NCBI GenBank assembly: GCA_900556875.1
Contig: USQQ01000011.1
Span: forward strand, 1 to 59,047
DNA length: 59,047 bases
Direction: 5' to 3'
Origin: an uncultured Collinsella sp.
GTDB taxonomy: Bacteria > Actinomycetota > Coriobacteriia > Coriobacteriales > Coriobacteriaceae
Shown: piece by piece, positions 26,175 through 35,240 of the stretch
Position numbering within the stretch: the first letter of the stretch is position 1
Layout: every line of letters begins with the position of its first letter
Notes under the pieces: model-generated
Seen by the model: only the letters and a program-made list of their open reading frames with translations
What the model was told of the DNA's origin: nothing
Database searches by the model: none
Translations under genes and position numbers: made by a program

Positions 26175-26210
26175 CCGGTGGCAATTGTAGGCGAACTTTA
26201 TTGCCACCGG
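26175..26210 (-). promoter_or_regulatory. Inverted-repeat operator over HD-gene promoter
   Basis: An exact 11-bp inverted repeat (26175-26185 with 26200-26210) straddles a minus-strand TACAAT (26184-26189) suitable as a -10 for the HD gene. It could be an operator or, read the other way, a hairpin just before azlC. Confidence 0.45.
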
Positions 26211-26269
26211 TTGATATTTCTGCTGCGTTGCGAGACGCGCTGCAGACGACTTACCAGAATGGGGGTGGC

Positions 26270-26997
26270 ATGGTCCTTAGGATCGTTAAAACCGTCTGGC
26301 CGGTGATGCTTGCCTATGTTGCGATAGGTGCGCCGTGCGGAATGATTATGGCGCAGACGGGGATGGAACCATGGATGGTTTTTGCCCTGAGCAGCACGTT
26401 TGTGACGGGCTGTGGACAGTTTATGGTCTGCAACCTGCGGCATCGATCGCACCGCATCTGGCGGGCGCCTCGAAGCGTCAGACGCTGGCCGTTGCCGCGA
26501 CGCTCACCGAGGAGGCATATGGCATCTCGCTTGCCAAGTTGATTGAGGGGCAGGATTGGGGCCCGCGCGAGTCCTTTGTGCTCAACGTGATCCTTATCGC
26601 AACATGGGGCGTATCGTGTACGATGGGCGCCATCGTCGGCGCCGTTGTCGATGTTCCCACCGCCATTGCAGCCTTTGTCTGCACCTCGCTCTTTATCTGC
26701 CTGCTCTTTTCGCAGCGACTGTCGCACGGCAATGTCGTTGCCGCGGTGGCTTGTTCCACCATCGCCGGCACGGCTATGACCACGCCGGTCGCCCTCGCCG
26801 AGGTCGCTCCGCGCTATGCCGAGCTTGCGCCCACCGCGTATGCGCAGATCGCCACCGCCGTCATCATCACGGCAATCATGGCTCCGATTCTGACCGGCTG
26901 GGTCGACAAGAAGTTCTGCCAGGGCAAGGAGGACCTGTCGCCCGCCGGTGTCGAGGCCATCGAGGAGGCTGTCGCAACCGATATCAACGGTGAGTAA
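26270..26997 (+). pseudogene. azlC-like branched-chain amino acid exporter, internally deleted and frameshifted
   Basis: The first frame gives MVLRIVKTVWPVMLAYVAIG... up to GCGQFMVCNL (about 56 residues), a good AzlC N-terminus. The homologous continuation (ASIAPHLAGASKRQTLAVAATLTEEAYGISLAK... to DINGE, about 185 residues) is in another frame starting near 26440. Compared with recalled AzlC proteins, about 25-28 residues between GQFM and the APHL segment are missing. This implies a deletion of roughly 80 bases (3n+1) at about 26437. No azlD partner follows. The start has GGGGGTGG upstream. A sequencing error alone would not explain the missing segment. Confidence 0.75.
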
Positions 26998-27042
26998 CGG
27001 CCGTTACCGATAATTGATTCCGGCGTGCAATTCGCGCCGTTT

Positions 27043-27086
27043 GAGCGCCCGAACGAAAGCTGTCTTGCAGCAACGTTCGGGCGCTC
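27043..27086. terminator. 13-bp perfect inverted repeat after azlC
   Basis: 27043-27055 and 27074-27086 are exact reverse complements, followed by TGCTATTATT. Probably the terminator of the azlC transcript. A second small hairpin (CCCTTACCC/GGGTAGGGG) follows at about 27098-27121 in the leader of the diguanylate cyclase gene. Confidence 0.55.
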
Positions 27087-27183
27087 TGCTATTATTCCCC
27101 TTACCCCTGCGGGTAGGGGTGTTTGTTGCCCAGACCCGAATCGGGCGATTCTGACCACTTGGATATTGAAGGGATGGCGTCTA

Positions 27184-28326
27184 GTGGTTAAGGCACTCAA
27201 GATTGAGATATTCCTGCTCTGCATGATTGTTCTTATCGGGCTTGCCGTGCGAAGTCGTCGCTCCCTGTTCTCGAGCACCCAGCAGCTCTTGTTTAGCATG
27301 CTGGGCTACACCTCTGCCGCGTACATATTATTCGATATGATCTGGACGCTTTCGGACGGTGCGGATGGCATGTTGGGCATTGCTGCCAACTGGATTTCCA
27401 ACGCGGTTTCGTTTTCGCTCTTTGCCATCGCGTGCCTCATTTGGTTTATCTATTCCGAGACGGTGCAGGGCTCTCGCCTTTTGACCGCGCGCTCTAGAGT
27501 GGCTCTTGTAACGTTGCCTACGGCTCTGGTGGTCGTGCTGGCGTTTACCAGTTACTGGACGCACGCCTTGTTCTACATCGATGCTCAGGGTGTGTACCGC
27601 CGTGGCGTCGCCTATATGATTCAGCCTATCGTGAGCTACTGCTACGTCATATATACGTCCTTGCACGCTTTTGCGCATTCCCTACGGGTTGAAAGCCTGC
27701 AAAAGAAGGCCATTTATCGTACTCTGGCATTCTTCGCTATTCCCGCTCTGGTGGGTGGCACCTTTCAGGTCGCGTTCTCGGTGCCCGGCCTTTGCGTCGG
27801 CATTATGATTAGCATGTTGCTGCTCTACATCGTCTACCAGGAGCAGCTCATCTCGACCGACCCGTTGACCGGCCTCAACAATCGCAACCGTTTTGAGAGC
27901 TATATGCTGTCGCTCTTCTCAAATGTGGATCATACGGACGATGTGTATCTGCTTATGATGGACGCTGATGGCTTTAAGCAGATTAACGATCGCTATGGAC
28001 ATGTGGAGGGCGACCATGCCCTTCAGGTTATCTCCGCCGCACTCAAAGATGTCTGCTCGGCGTCTGGTGGCTTTATCGCACGCTATGGCGGCGATGAGTT
28101 CGTAGTGCTCCAAAAGGCGACAGCGGAGCAGGATATCATACATCTGTGCGAGGCGATCAACGACGAGCTCGCGCGTGCCGAGGTGCCGTATCTGTTGCGG
28201 ATGTCTATCGGCTACGCACGGATGGGTGATGGTGTTGATACCTGGCAAGACTTGCTTCGCGCTGCCGATACGGAGCTGTACCGCGTAAAGCATGAGAAGA
28301 AGAAAGCTGGCGTCCAGATACGCTAG
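27184..28326 (+). CDS. Membrane GGDEF diguanylate cyclase
   Basis: 380 aa from GTG 27184 (AAGGGATGG upstream); the open frame reaches back to 27025 through a hairpin region, so the longer start is unlikely. Six or seven membrane segments fill residues about 5-215 and should act as a sensor. The GGDEF domain follows: DPLTGLNNRNRFE, MDADGFKQINDRYGHVEGDHALQ and the catalytic RYGGDEF at residues 300-306, intact. No RxxD inhibitory site is seen five residues upstream. It should make cyclic di-GMP. No EAL or PilZ gene is nearby. Confidence 0.88.
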   Translation: MVKALKIEIFLLCMIVLIGLAVRSRRSLFSSTQQLLFSMLGYTSAAYILFDMIWTLSDGADGMLGIAANWISNAVSFSLFAIACLIWFIYSETVQGSRLLTARSRVALVTLPTALVVVLAFTSYWTHALFYIDAQGVYRRGVAYMIQPIVSYCYVIYTSLHAFAHSLRVESLQKKAIYRTLAFFAIPALVGGTFQVAFSVPGLCVGIMISMLLLYIVYQEQLISTDPLTGLNNRNRFESYMLSLFSNVDHTDDVYLLMMDADGFKQINDRYGHVEGDHALQVISAALKDVCSASGGFIARYGGDEFVVLQKATAEQDIIHLCEAINDELARAEVPYLLRMSIGYARMGDGVDTWQDLLRAADTELYRVKHEKKKAGVQIR

Positions 28327-28427
28327 AAATAGGGGCGCACGCTTGCGTGCATGGTGGCCCTCGGCTCTCCGATGTACTCCATTAAACTAAAGTATGTGAA
28401 TCCCCTCTGCTAAATAAGGGCAGTTCG

Positions 28428-29363
28428 CTAGGCCTTTTTAGGCCTGTTGACGATGATGATGCCGCCGCAGACCAACAGCAGGGCAACTATAACGGTAACG
28501 GGGCTCGTGCCGGCGCCCTCGCCGAGCAGCAGCGCACTCAGCAGCACACCAAAGACGGGGTTCATAAACCCAAAGACCGAGACGCGGCTGACGGGGTTGA
28601 CGGCAAGCAGGCGCGACCATAGCGAGTACGCGACGGCGGAGATGAGTGCCATATAGATAATGAGCGCGATGGCGGGGATGATCGCGGTGGGGGAGAGCGC
28701 GCCGCCCATCAAAAAGCCGATGGCGGTGAGGACCAGGCCGCCGACCAAGAACTGCCACCCGGCAAGCAAGACACCGTCGTGCTCGCGCGAGAAGATGCCG
28801 ATCAGGCAGGTCGACAGGGCACCCGCGACGGTGGAGGCCAGGATAAAGCCCTCGCCGTCGAGCGTAAAGCCAAAGGTGCCGTCCGCGCCCGAAAGGTTGA
28901 CGAGCGCGACGCCGGCAAAGCCCAGTACACAGCCGAGCACCTTGGCCGCATCGAGCTTTTCGGTGCGAAACGCCAGGGCGGCAAAGAGGATTGCGAGGAA
29001 GTTGGCGCTGGCCTCGATGATGGAGCTCGACATGGCACTGGCGCGCGAGAGTCCCAGGTAGAAAAAGAAGTACTGCCCGATAGTCTGGAAGAGTGACAGG
29101 ATGCAGATGGGCTTGATATCGCGTACCTGTGGGACGAGCGGGCGGCGCTGAGCTGTGCTCATACCGACGATAACCAGGATGCCGGCAAGCGTGAAGCGCA
29201 AACCTGCAAAGAGTAGCTGCGAGGCGCTATCGTGCGCCGGGATCCCAAAGAGTGCGTAGCCGATCTTGATGCAGGGAAAGGCCGATCCCCAGAGTGCACA
29301 GCAAACAAGACAGCCCAGGATGAGTCCGGGCAGGGTGGCGAGATACGGCTTGCGGCTTTCCAT
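28428..29363 (-). CDS. DMT superfamily (EamA) transporter
   Basis: 311 aa from ATG 29363, which follows AGGAAGGACATC; the open frame runs on to 29405. Ten hydrophobic segments in two EamA repeats are visible. The first begins GLILGCLVCCALWGSAFPCIKIGYALF and includes RASAMSSSIIEASANFLAILFAALAF. The second ends SVFGFMNPVFGVLLSALLLGEG. Family members export metabolites or amino acids; substrate is unknown. The gene lies 37 bases beyond the purL terminator on the same strand. Confidence 0.88.
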   Translation of the reverse strand: MESRKPYLATLPGLILGCLVCCALWGSAFPCIKIGYALFGIPAHDSASQLLFAGLRFTLAGILVIVGMSTAQRRPLVPQVRDIKPICILSLFQTIGQYFFFYLGLSRASAMSSSIIEASANFLAILFAALAFRTEKLDAAKVLGCVLGFAGVALVNLSGADGTFGFTLDGEGFILASTVAGALSTCLIGIFSREHDGVLLAGWQFLVGGLVLTAIGFLMGGALSPTAIIPAIALIIYMALISAVAYSLWSRLLAVNPVSRVSVFGFMNPVFGVLLSALLLGEGAGTSPVTVIVALLLVCGGIIIVNRPKKA

Positions 29364-29396
29364 GATGTCCTTCCTACATGCGCGAAGCAAAAAAGA

Positions 29397-29425
29397 ACCC
29401 GCCACCGGATGTGTCGGTGGCGGGT
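29397..29425 (-). terminator. purL terminator
   Basis: An 11-bp perfect stem (29415-29425 with 29397-29407) is followed on the minus strand by TTCTTTTTT. It lies 37 bases after the purL stop. Confidence 0.85.
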
Positions 29426-29462
29426 GTTGTTACCCGAGGGGATTGTACCCGATGGGAAAGCT

Positions 29463-32400
29463 TTAAGCGAAGTAGGCTACGCCGCTCTCAAAGATCGGCA
29501 TGAACTTATCGCCGGGGACATGCTCGGGCACGTTGCGGTACAGGTTGTCGCCGCGACGCTCGGCATGGCCCATCTTGCCCAGGACGCGGCCGTCGGGGCT
29601 CGTGATGCCCTCGATGGCGAGTACGGAGCCGTTGGGGTTGACGGAAAGATCCATACTGGGCTTGCCGTCCTCGCCCACGTACTGCGTGGCGACCTGGCCA
29701 TTGGCGATCAGCTGGGCGAGTACCTCGTCGTTGGCGACAAAGCGGCCCTCGCCGTGGCTGATGGCGACGGTGTAGGGGTCGTCCAGGCTGCACTGCGACA
29801 GCCACGGGGACAAGTTGGACGAGATGCGGGTGCGCACCAGGCGGCTCTGATGGCGACCGATGGTGTTAAAGGTCAGCGTGGGCGCATCCGGCGTGGCATC
29901 GACGATGTCGCCATAGGGCACCAGACCGAGCTTGACCAGGGCCTGGAAGCCGTTGCAGATGCCCAGCATCAGGCCGTCGCGGGCCTTGAGCAGGTCGCGG
30001 ACTGCCTCGGTGACCTCGGGAGCGCGGAAGAACGCCGTGATGAACTTGGCGGAGCCGTCGGGCTCGTCACCGCCCGAGAAGCCGCCGGGGATCATGACGA
30101 TCTGGCTTGCACGGATGCGGCGGGCAAGCTCGTGGGTGCTCTCGGCGACGGCCTCGGGCGTGAGGTTGTTGATCACGAAAGTGTCGGCCTCGGCACCGGC
30201 GGCGCGGAAGGCGCGAGCGCTGTCGTACTCGCAGTTGTTGCCGGGGAACACCGGGATAATCACGCGCGGGCGGGCAATCTTGGCGCCGCCGTACACGTGG
30301 ATATCCTTGGTGCGATAGTCGATGGTCTCGACCTCGGCGGTCTCGCCGGCGCTGCGGTAGGCGAAGACGCTCTCGATGCCGCTCTCCCAGGCCTCCTGAA
30401 GCTCGGAGAGCTCGATGACCTCGGAGCCAGTATCGATGACATAGCCCTCGACGGTGGTGCCCAGGGGCTCGACGACAACGCCGTCGGCGACCTCGGGCAG
30501 CTCGGCATCCTCTGCGAGCTCGACGATAAAGCTGCCGTAGAGCGGGGTGAAGAGGCTCTCCACGTCCACGTCCTCGGCAAGCTCGATGCCGATCTGGTTG
30601 CCGACGCACATCTTAAAGAGGCTCTCGGCGCCGCAGCCGTAACCGGGCGTGGAGATGGCCAGGGCGTCGCCGGTGGCGGTGAGCGCCTCGACGGCGTCAA
30701 ACGCGGCGAGCAGCTGCTGGGCATCGGGACGGTAATCCTCGCCATAGGTGGCGGGGGCGATGCGGACGACGCGGTGCGTCAGGCCCTTGAACTCGGGCGA
30801 GACGGCACGAGCGGCGCGGCCCACGGCCACGGCGAAGCTGATGAGGGTCGGCGGAACGTTGAGCTCGCCGGCCTCGTCCTCAAAGGAGCCGCTCATGGAG
30901 TCCTTGCCGCCGATGGCGCCGGCACCCAGGTCGACCTGGGCCATAAGGGCACCCAGAACGGCTGCCATGGGCTTGCCCCAACGCTCGGCCTCGGTGCGCA
31001 GGCGCTCGAAGTATTCCTGGAAGGAGAGGTAGGCGCGCTTGTGCTCAAAGCCGGCGGCGACGAGCTTGGCGATGGACTCGACTACGGACAGGTAGGCGCC
31101 CGCAAACTGGTCGGCCTCCATCAGGTAGGGGTTGAAGCCCCATGCCATGGCGCTCGCCGTGGTGGTCTCGCCGTCCACGGGGAACTTGGCGACCATGGCA
31201 GAGCTCGGGGTGAGCTGCGTCTTGCCGCCAAAGGGCATGAGCACGGTGGCGGCGCCGATGGTGGAGTCGAAGCGCTCGGAAAGGCCCTTGTTGGAGGCGA
31301 CGTTAAGATCGGTGACGAGCGAGGTCATGCGCTCGGCGAGCGTGGTGCCGGCCCAGCTGGGCTGCCACACGCTGCGGGCGCAGACGTGAGCGACCTGGTG
31401 CTTGGGCGCGCCGTTGGAGTTGAGGAACTCGCGGGACAGGTCGACGATGGCGACGCCGTTCCAGGCCATGCGCATGCGCGGCTCGGCGGTAACCTCGGCG
31501 ATAACGGTCGCCTCCAGGTTCTCCTCGGCGGCGTACCCCATGAACTCCTCGACGTCACCGTCAGCGACGGCGCAGGCCATACGCTCCTGGGACTCGGAAA
31601 TGGCGAGCTCGGTGCCGTCTAGGCCGTCGTACTTCTTGGTCACGGTATCGAGGTCGACATACAGGCCGTCGGCAAGCTCGCCCACGGCAACCGAGACGCC
31701 GCCGGCGCCAAAGTCGTTGCAGCGCTTGATTAGACGGCAGGCGTCGCCGCGGCGGAACAGGCGCTGCAGCTTGCGCTCGACCGGGGCGTTGCCCTTCTGG
31801 ACCTCGGCGCCCGAGGTCTCGATGGACTCGGTGTTCTGGGTCTTGGAGGAGCCGGTGGCGCCGCCGATGCCGTCACGGCCGGTGCGGCCGCCCAGCAGGA
31901 TGATCTTGTCGGTGGGGGCGGGGCACTCGCGACGCACGTGGTTTGCCGGGGTAGCGCCCACGACGGCGCCGACCTCCATGCGCTTGGCCACGTAGCCGGG
32001 GTGATAGAGTTCGTTGACCTGACCGGTGGCAAGGCCGATCTGGTTGCCGTAGCTGGAGTAGCCGGCGGCGGCAGTGGTCACGAGCTTGCGCTGCGGCAGC
32101 TTGCCCTCGAGCGTCTCGGAAACCGGGACGGTGGGGTCGCCGGCGCCGGTGACACGCATGGCCTGATACACATAGCTGCGGCCCGAGAGTGGGTCGCGGA
32201 TAGCGCCGCCCACGCAGGTGGCGGCACCGCCGAAGGGCTCGATCTCGGTGGGGTGGTTGTGGGTCTCGTTCTTAAAGAGGAACAGCCAGTCCTGGTCCTC
32301 GCCATCGACATCGACCTTCACCTTGACGGTGCAGGCGTTGATCTCCTCCGACTCATCGACATCGGTCATGACGCCGGTCTTCTTGAGGTACTTGGCGCCG

Positions 32401-33209
32401 ATGGTGCCCATGTCCATGAGGCAGACGGGCTTGGTGTCGCGACCGAGTTCGTGGCGCATCTCCATGTAGCGGTCGAAGGCCTGCTGCACCACGGCGTCGT
32501 CGATCGTCACGTCGTCCAGGACGGTGCCGAAGGTGGTGTGGCGGCAGTGATCGGACCAGTAGGTGTCGATCACGCGGATCTCGGTGATGGTGGGGTCGCG
32601 ATCCTCATCGCGGAAGTACTGCTGGCAGAAGGCGATGTCCGCCTCGTCCATGGCAAGGCCGCGCTCGGAAATAAAGGCGGCAAGGCCGGCTTCGTCGAGC
32701 TCGCGGAAACCGTCGAGCACCTCGACGGGCTGGGGCTCGGGGGTCTCCATGTACAGCGTCTCGGGCAGGTCGAGCGAGGCGATGCGCGCCTCGACGGGGT
32801 TCACCACGTAGTGCTTGATGGCATCGATGGCGGCCTCGTCCAGAGCGCCCGAGATCATATAGACCTTGGCGGAGCGCACGGCGGGGCGCTCGCCCTGGCT
32901 GATGAGCTGCACGCACTCGCTGGCGGAGTCGGCGCGCTGGTCAAACTGGCCAGGCAGGAATTCGACGGCAAAGACGGCGCCATCGCTTGCGGGGAGCTCG
33001 TCGTAGGTCACATCGACCTGGGGCTCGCTAAAGACGGTCGGCACGCAGGACCGGAAAAGCTCCTTGTCGATGCCCTCGACGTCGTAGCGGTTGATAATCC
33101 TCAGGGCCTCGATGCCCTTGATGCCGAGAATTTCGGTCAGCTCGCCCTTGAGCTGCTGAGCCTCGACGTCGAACCCGGGTTTCTTCTCCACGTAGATACG
33201 AGAGACCAT
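29463..33209 (-). CDS. purL: Phosphoribosylformylglycinamidine synthase, single chain
   Basis: 1248 aa from ATG 33209 (AGGAAGGCAGG upstream); the frame continues to 33317. Fourth step of purine synthesis: converts FGAR plus glutamine and ATP to FGAM. Domains in order are a PurS-like N-terminus (MVSRIYVEKKPGFDVEAQQL), a linker, two PurL/AIR-synthase-related halves (YWSDHCRHTTF, LFKNETHNHPTEIEPFGGAATCVGGAIRD, FPVDGETTTASAM, GGKDSMSGS) and a class I glutamine amidotransferase. The amidotransferase nucleophile is Cys1085 in LGICNGFQ. PurQ and PurS are therefore fused in, as in many clostridia and gammaproteobacteria. It stands alone here, with no other pur gene adjacent. Confidence 0.96.
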   Translation of the reverse strand: MVSRIYVEKKPGFDVEAQQLKGELTEILGIKGIEALRIINRYDVEGIDKELFRSCVPTVFSEPQVDVTYDELPASDGAVFAVEFLPGQFDQRADSASECVQLISQGERPAVRSAKVYMISGALDEAAIDAIKHYVVNPVEARIASLDLPETLYMETPEPQPVEVLDGFRELDEAGLAAFISERGLAMDEADIAFCQQYFRDEDRDPTITEIRVIDTYWSDHCRHTTFGTVLDDVTIDDAVVQQAFDRYMEMRHELGRDTKPVCLMDMGTIGAKYLKKTGVMTDVDESEEINACTVKVKVDVDGEDQDWLFLFKNETHNHPTEIEPFGGAATCVGGAIRDPLSGRSYVYQAMRVTGAGDPTVPVSETLEGKLPQRKLVTTAAAGYSSYGNQIGLATGQVNELYHPGYVAKRMEVGAVVGATPANHVRRECPAPTDKIILLGGRTGRDGIGGATGSSKTQNTESIETSGAEVQKGNAPVERKLQRLFRRGDACRLIKRCNDFGAGGVSVAVGELADGLYVDLDTVTKKYDGLDGTELAISESQERMACAVADGDVEEFMGYAAEENLEATVIAEVTAEPRMRMAWNGVAIVDLSREFLNSNGAPKHQVAHVCARSVWQPSWAGTTLAERMTSLVTDLNVASNKGLSERFDSTIGAATVLMPFGGKTQLTPSSAMVAKFPVDGETTTASAMAWGFNPYLMEADQFAGAYLSVVESIAKLVAAGFEHKRAYLSFQEYFERLRTEAERWGKPMAAVLGALMAQVDLGAGAIGGKDSMSGSFEDEAGELNVPPTLISFAVAVGRAARAVSPEFKGLTHRVVRIAPATYGEDYRPDAQQLLAAFDAVEALTATGDALAISTPGYGCGAESLFKMCVGNQIGIELAEDVDVESLFTPLYGSFIVELAEDAELPEVADGVVVEPLGTTVEGYVIDTGSEVIELSELQEAWESGIESVFAYRSAGETAEVETIDYRTKDIHVYGGAKIARPRVIIPVFPGNNCEYDSARAFRAAGAEADTFVINNLTPEAVAESTHELARRIRASQIVMIPGGFSGGDEPDGSAKFITAFFRAPEVTEAVRDLLKARDGLMLGICNGFQALVKLGLVPYGDIVDATPDAPTLTFNTIGRHQSRLVRTRISSNLSPWLSQCSLDDPYTVAISHGEGRFVANDEVLAQLIANGQVATQYVGEDGKPSMDLSVNPNGSVLAIEGITSPDGRVLGKMGHAERRGDNLYRNVPEHVPGDKFMPIFESGVAYFA

Positions 33210-33393
33210 TGGTTCCTGCCTTCCTGATCGGTTGGGCGTACGGTACGGTATGCGGCAGCGGTCGGTTTGCGGGGTCTGCCCTGCGGTCGCCTTGAGCCAC
33301 ATGTTTGTAAACCTCACTATGATACGACAGCTCGCGGCGCGTTGAGGACGGCGAGGGTGCTACAGTGAAGCGCAAACAAGAGAAAGGCATCAC

Positions 33394-34956
33394 ATGGCAT
33401 TCGTTTCGCTCGCCATCATCGCACTCGTGGCCTTTGCGAGTCCTTTTATCGCCTCGGCGATTCCCGGAAAACCCGTTCCCGAGACGGTCTTTTTGCTCGT
33501 GCTCGGCGCGGTACTGGGACCCCATATGCTCGGCGTCATCCATGTAGATGCTGAGGTCTCGCTGGTGTCCGAGCTGGGCCTGGCCTTTTTGTTCCTGCTT
33601 GCCGGCTTTGAGATCGACCCCAAGAGCATCACGGGCGTCGAGGGGCGCTACGGCTTGGCGACGTGGGTCGTCACGTTTGGTATCGCCTGGCTTGCCGTGC
33701 GCTTTACCCCGTGGTTCTCAGTCAGTCATTTCGACGGTATCGCCGTGACGCTTGCCCTCACTTCGACGGCGCTCGGTACGCTTGTGCCCATCATGCGTGA
33801 GCGCTCGCTCACCGGCACGCGCGTGGGCGACTCGATTCTCGCGTATGGCACTTGGGGCGAGCTCGGTCCCGTGCTCGCCATGTCGGTGCTGTTGTCTGCC
33901 CGCACTGGCATCCAAACGCTCGTTATCCTTGGCTTGTTTGCGGTGGTTTGCGTGTTGCTGGCCGTGGTCCCGAGCCGCTCCAAGCGCGTCGGCAGCCGCT
34001 TCTTTGCATTTGTTGAGGAGCGCGCCGATACCACGTCGCAGACCTTCGTGCGCCTGACGGTGCTCATCCTGGTCACGCTCGTGGCATTCTCGGCTGTCTT
34101 TGATCTCGACATCGTGTTGGGTTCTTTTGCCGCTGGCTTTGTCCTGCGCTATATCATCCCCGAGGGCAACCATACGCTCGAGACCAAGCTCGACGGTCTG
34201 GCCTACGGTTTTTTGATTCCGGTGTTCTTTACCGTGTCGGGCGCAAAGATCGACCTGACGGCCGTGGCGTCGCGCCCGGGCTTGCTCGCGGGCTTTATCG
34301 TGGCGTTGTTGATTATTCGTGCCGTGCCCATTCTTATTTCCATGAGCATTTGTCCTGCGACGCGCGATGTGTCGGCGTATGGTCGCATTACCGTGGCCCT
34401 GTACTGCACCACGGCGCTGCCGATCATCGTTGCCGTTACGAGCGTTGCCGTCAACGCGGGCGCGCTGTCGCAAGATATTGCGTCGGTCATGGTTGCCGCC
34501 GGTGCCATCACGGTGTTCTTGATGCCATTGCTCGCGCAGCTCTTCTACCGCGTGGTGGATGCCGCACCGGTCGCCGCCGTGGCAGAGGTTGCCGAGCATC
34601 CATCCGATGCGCTCGACATCTTGCGCGCCCACCACGACCTAGCGAGCTTGCTCGCGCGCGAGCACGAGCTGCTGACCTCGCATGGCCATGGTCGCGTATT
34701 CGAGGGCCTGCCTACGCTCGATACGATTGCCGAGCGTCTTTCCGCCGAGGCAGCGAGCGGCCACATCGATGCCCGCATCGTGGACGCGGCGCACCTGCTT
34801 GCCGATAAGACCTATGGAGACGAGGTCGACCCGTCCGAGCTGACTCCGCGTGAGCGCCGCCGCCTGGAGCGCGCCAAGCTCGCTGTGCGCGAATACCGCC
34901 GCCGCATGCTGGAGCTCTATGCGCGCGAAGAAGCCGAAGACGACGACGGTAAGTAG
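33394..34956 (+). CDS. CPA-type cation:proton antiporter
   Basis: 520 aa. About twelve membrane segments span residues 5-400 (MAFVSLAIIALVAFASPFIASAIPGKPVPETVFLLVLG, FLFLLAGFEID, SLTGTRVGDSILAYGTWGELGPVLAM, VLGSFAAGFVLRYIIPEG). The FEID and GDS residues match ion-binding positions of Na+/H+ antiporters of the KefB/NapA type. A cytoplasmic tail of about 120 charged helical residues follows, without a recognisable RCK domain. ATG follows AAAGGCATCAC. Divergent from purL. It probably exchanges Na+ or K+ for H+. Confidence 0.85.
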   Translation: MAFVSLAIIALVAFASPFIASAIPGKPVPETVFLLVLGAVLGPHMLGVIHVDAEVSLVSELGLAFLFLLAGFEIDPKSITGVEGRYGLATWVVTFGIAWLAVRFTPWFSVSHFDGIAVTLALTSTALGTLVPIMRERSLTGTRVGDSILAYGTWGELGPVLAMSVLLSARTGIQTLVILGLFAVVCVLLAVVPSRSKRVGSRFFAFVEERADTTSQTFVRLTVLILVTLVAFSAVFDLDIVLGSFAAGFVLRYIIPEGNHTLETKLDGLAYGFLIPVFFTVSGAKIDLTAVASRPGLLAGFIVALLIIRAVPILISMSICPATRDVSAYGRITVALYCTTALPIIVAVTSVAVNAGALSQDIASVMVAAGAITVFLMPLLAQLFYRVVDAAPVAAVAEVAEHPSDALDILRAHHDLASLLAREHELLTSHGHGRVFEGLPTLDTIAERLSAEAASGHIDARIVDAAHLLADKTYGDEVDPSELTPRERRRLERAKLAVREYRRRMLELYAREEAEDDDGK

Positions 34957-34969
34957 TCGATACTTTCTC

Positions 34970-35143
34970 GGGGAAGCCGCGTCCCGCTTTGAAGGCTCGG
35001 AACGGGATGTGGTTTCCGAAACGGGGGCCGTTGGGAAGCTGTGTCCCGGAATGGGCGCTCAGAGTGGGATGCAGTTTCCGCAAGGAGGTCCTGGGGGAAA
35101 CCGTGCCCCGTTCTGATCCGAAATACTGGGACATAGTTTCCCT
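34970..35143. repeat. Three tandem copies of a palindromic unit
   Basis: Units begin at 34970, 35033 and about 35095 (period about 62-63). Each has a left arm of the form GGGAA-C-G-GTCCCG and a right arm CGGGA-G--GTTTCC, so each can fold into a hairpin: 34970-34986 with 35003-35017, 35033-35048 with 35064-35079, and 35094-35110 with 35127-35143. Copies differ at several positions, so they are old. Not coding and not a typical terminator. Confidence 0.7.
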
Positions 35144-35158
35144 TTCATAACAGGAGAA

Positions 35159-35198
35159 GGCGCGCTGTCTGCAGTTGATTCAGACGGCGCGCCTTTTT
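35159..35198. terminator. Terminator of the antiporter gene
   Basis: Arms 35159-35171 and 35181-35193 (one mismatch) are followed by five T residues. It lies between convergent genes. Confidence 0.8.
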
Positions 35199-35240
35199 GG
35201 TTGAGCTATGTTGAAGCTTGAAGCCAAAGCTTGTGGCTCC

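Noticed and set aside
29232..31622. A 796-codon plus-strand open frame opposite purL
   Set aside because: It is the complement of a fully convincing purL in GC-rich DNA; its translation is low complexity (Gly/Asp/Val/His-rich) with no domain and no ribosome binding site.
34970..35143. A CRISPR array in the repeated region
   Set aside because: The three units are imperfect palindromes with sequence variation throughout; there are no constant repeats with unique spacers and no cas genes.
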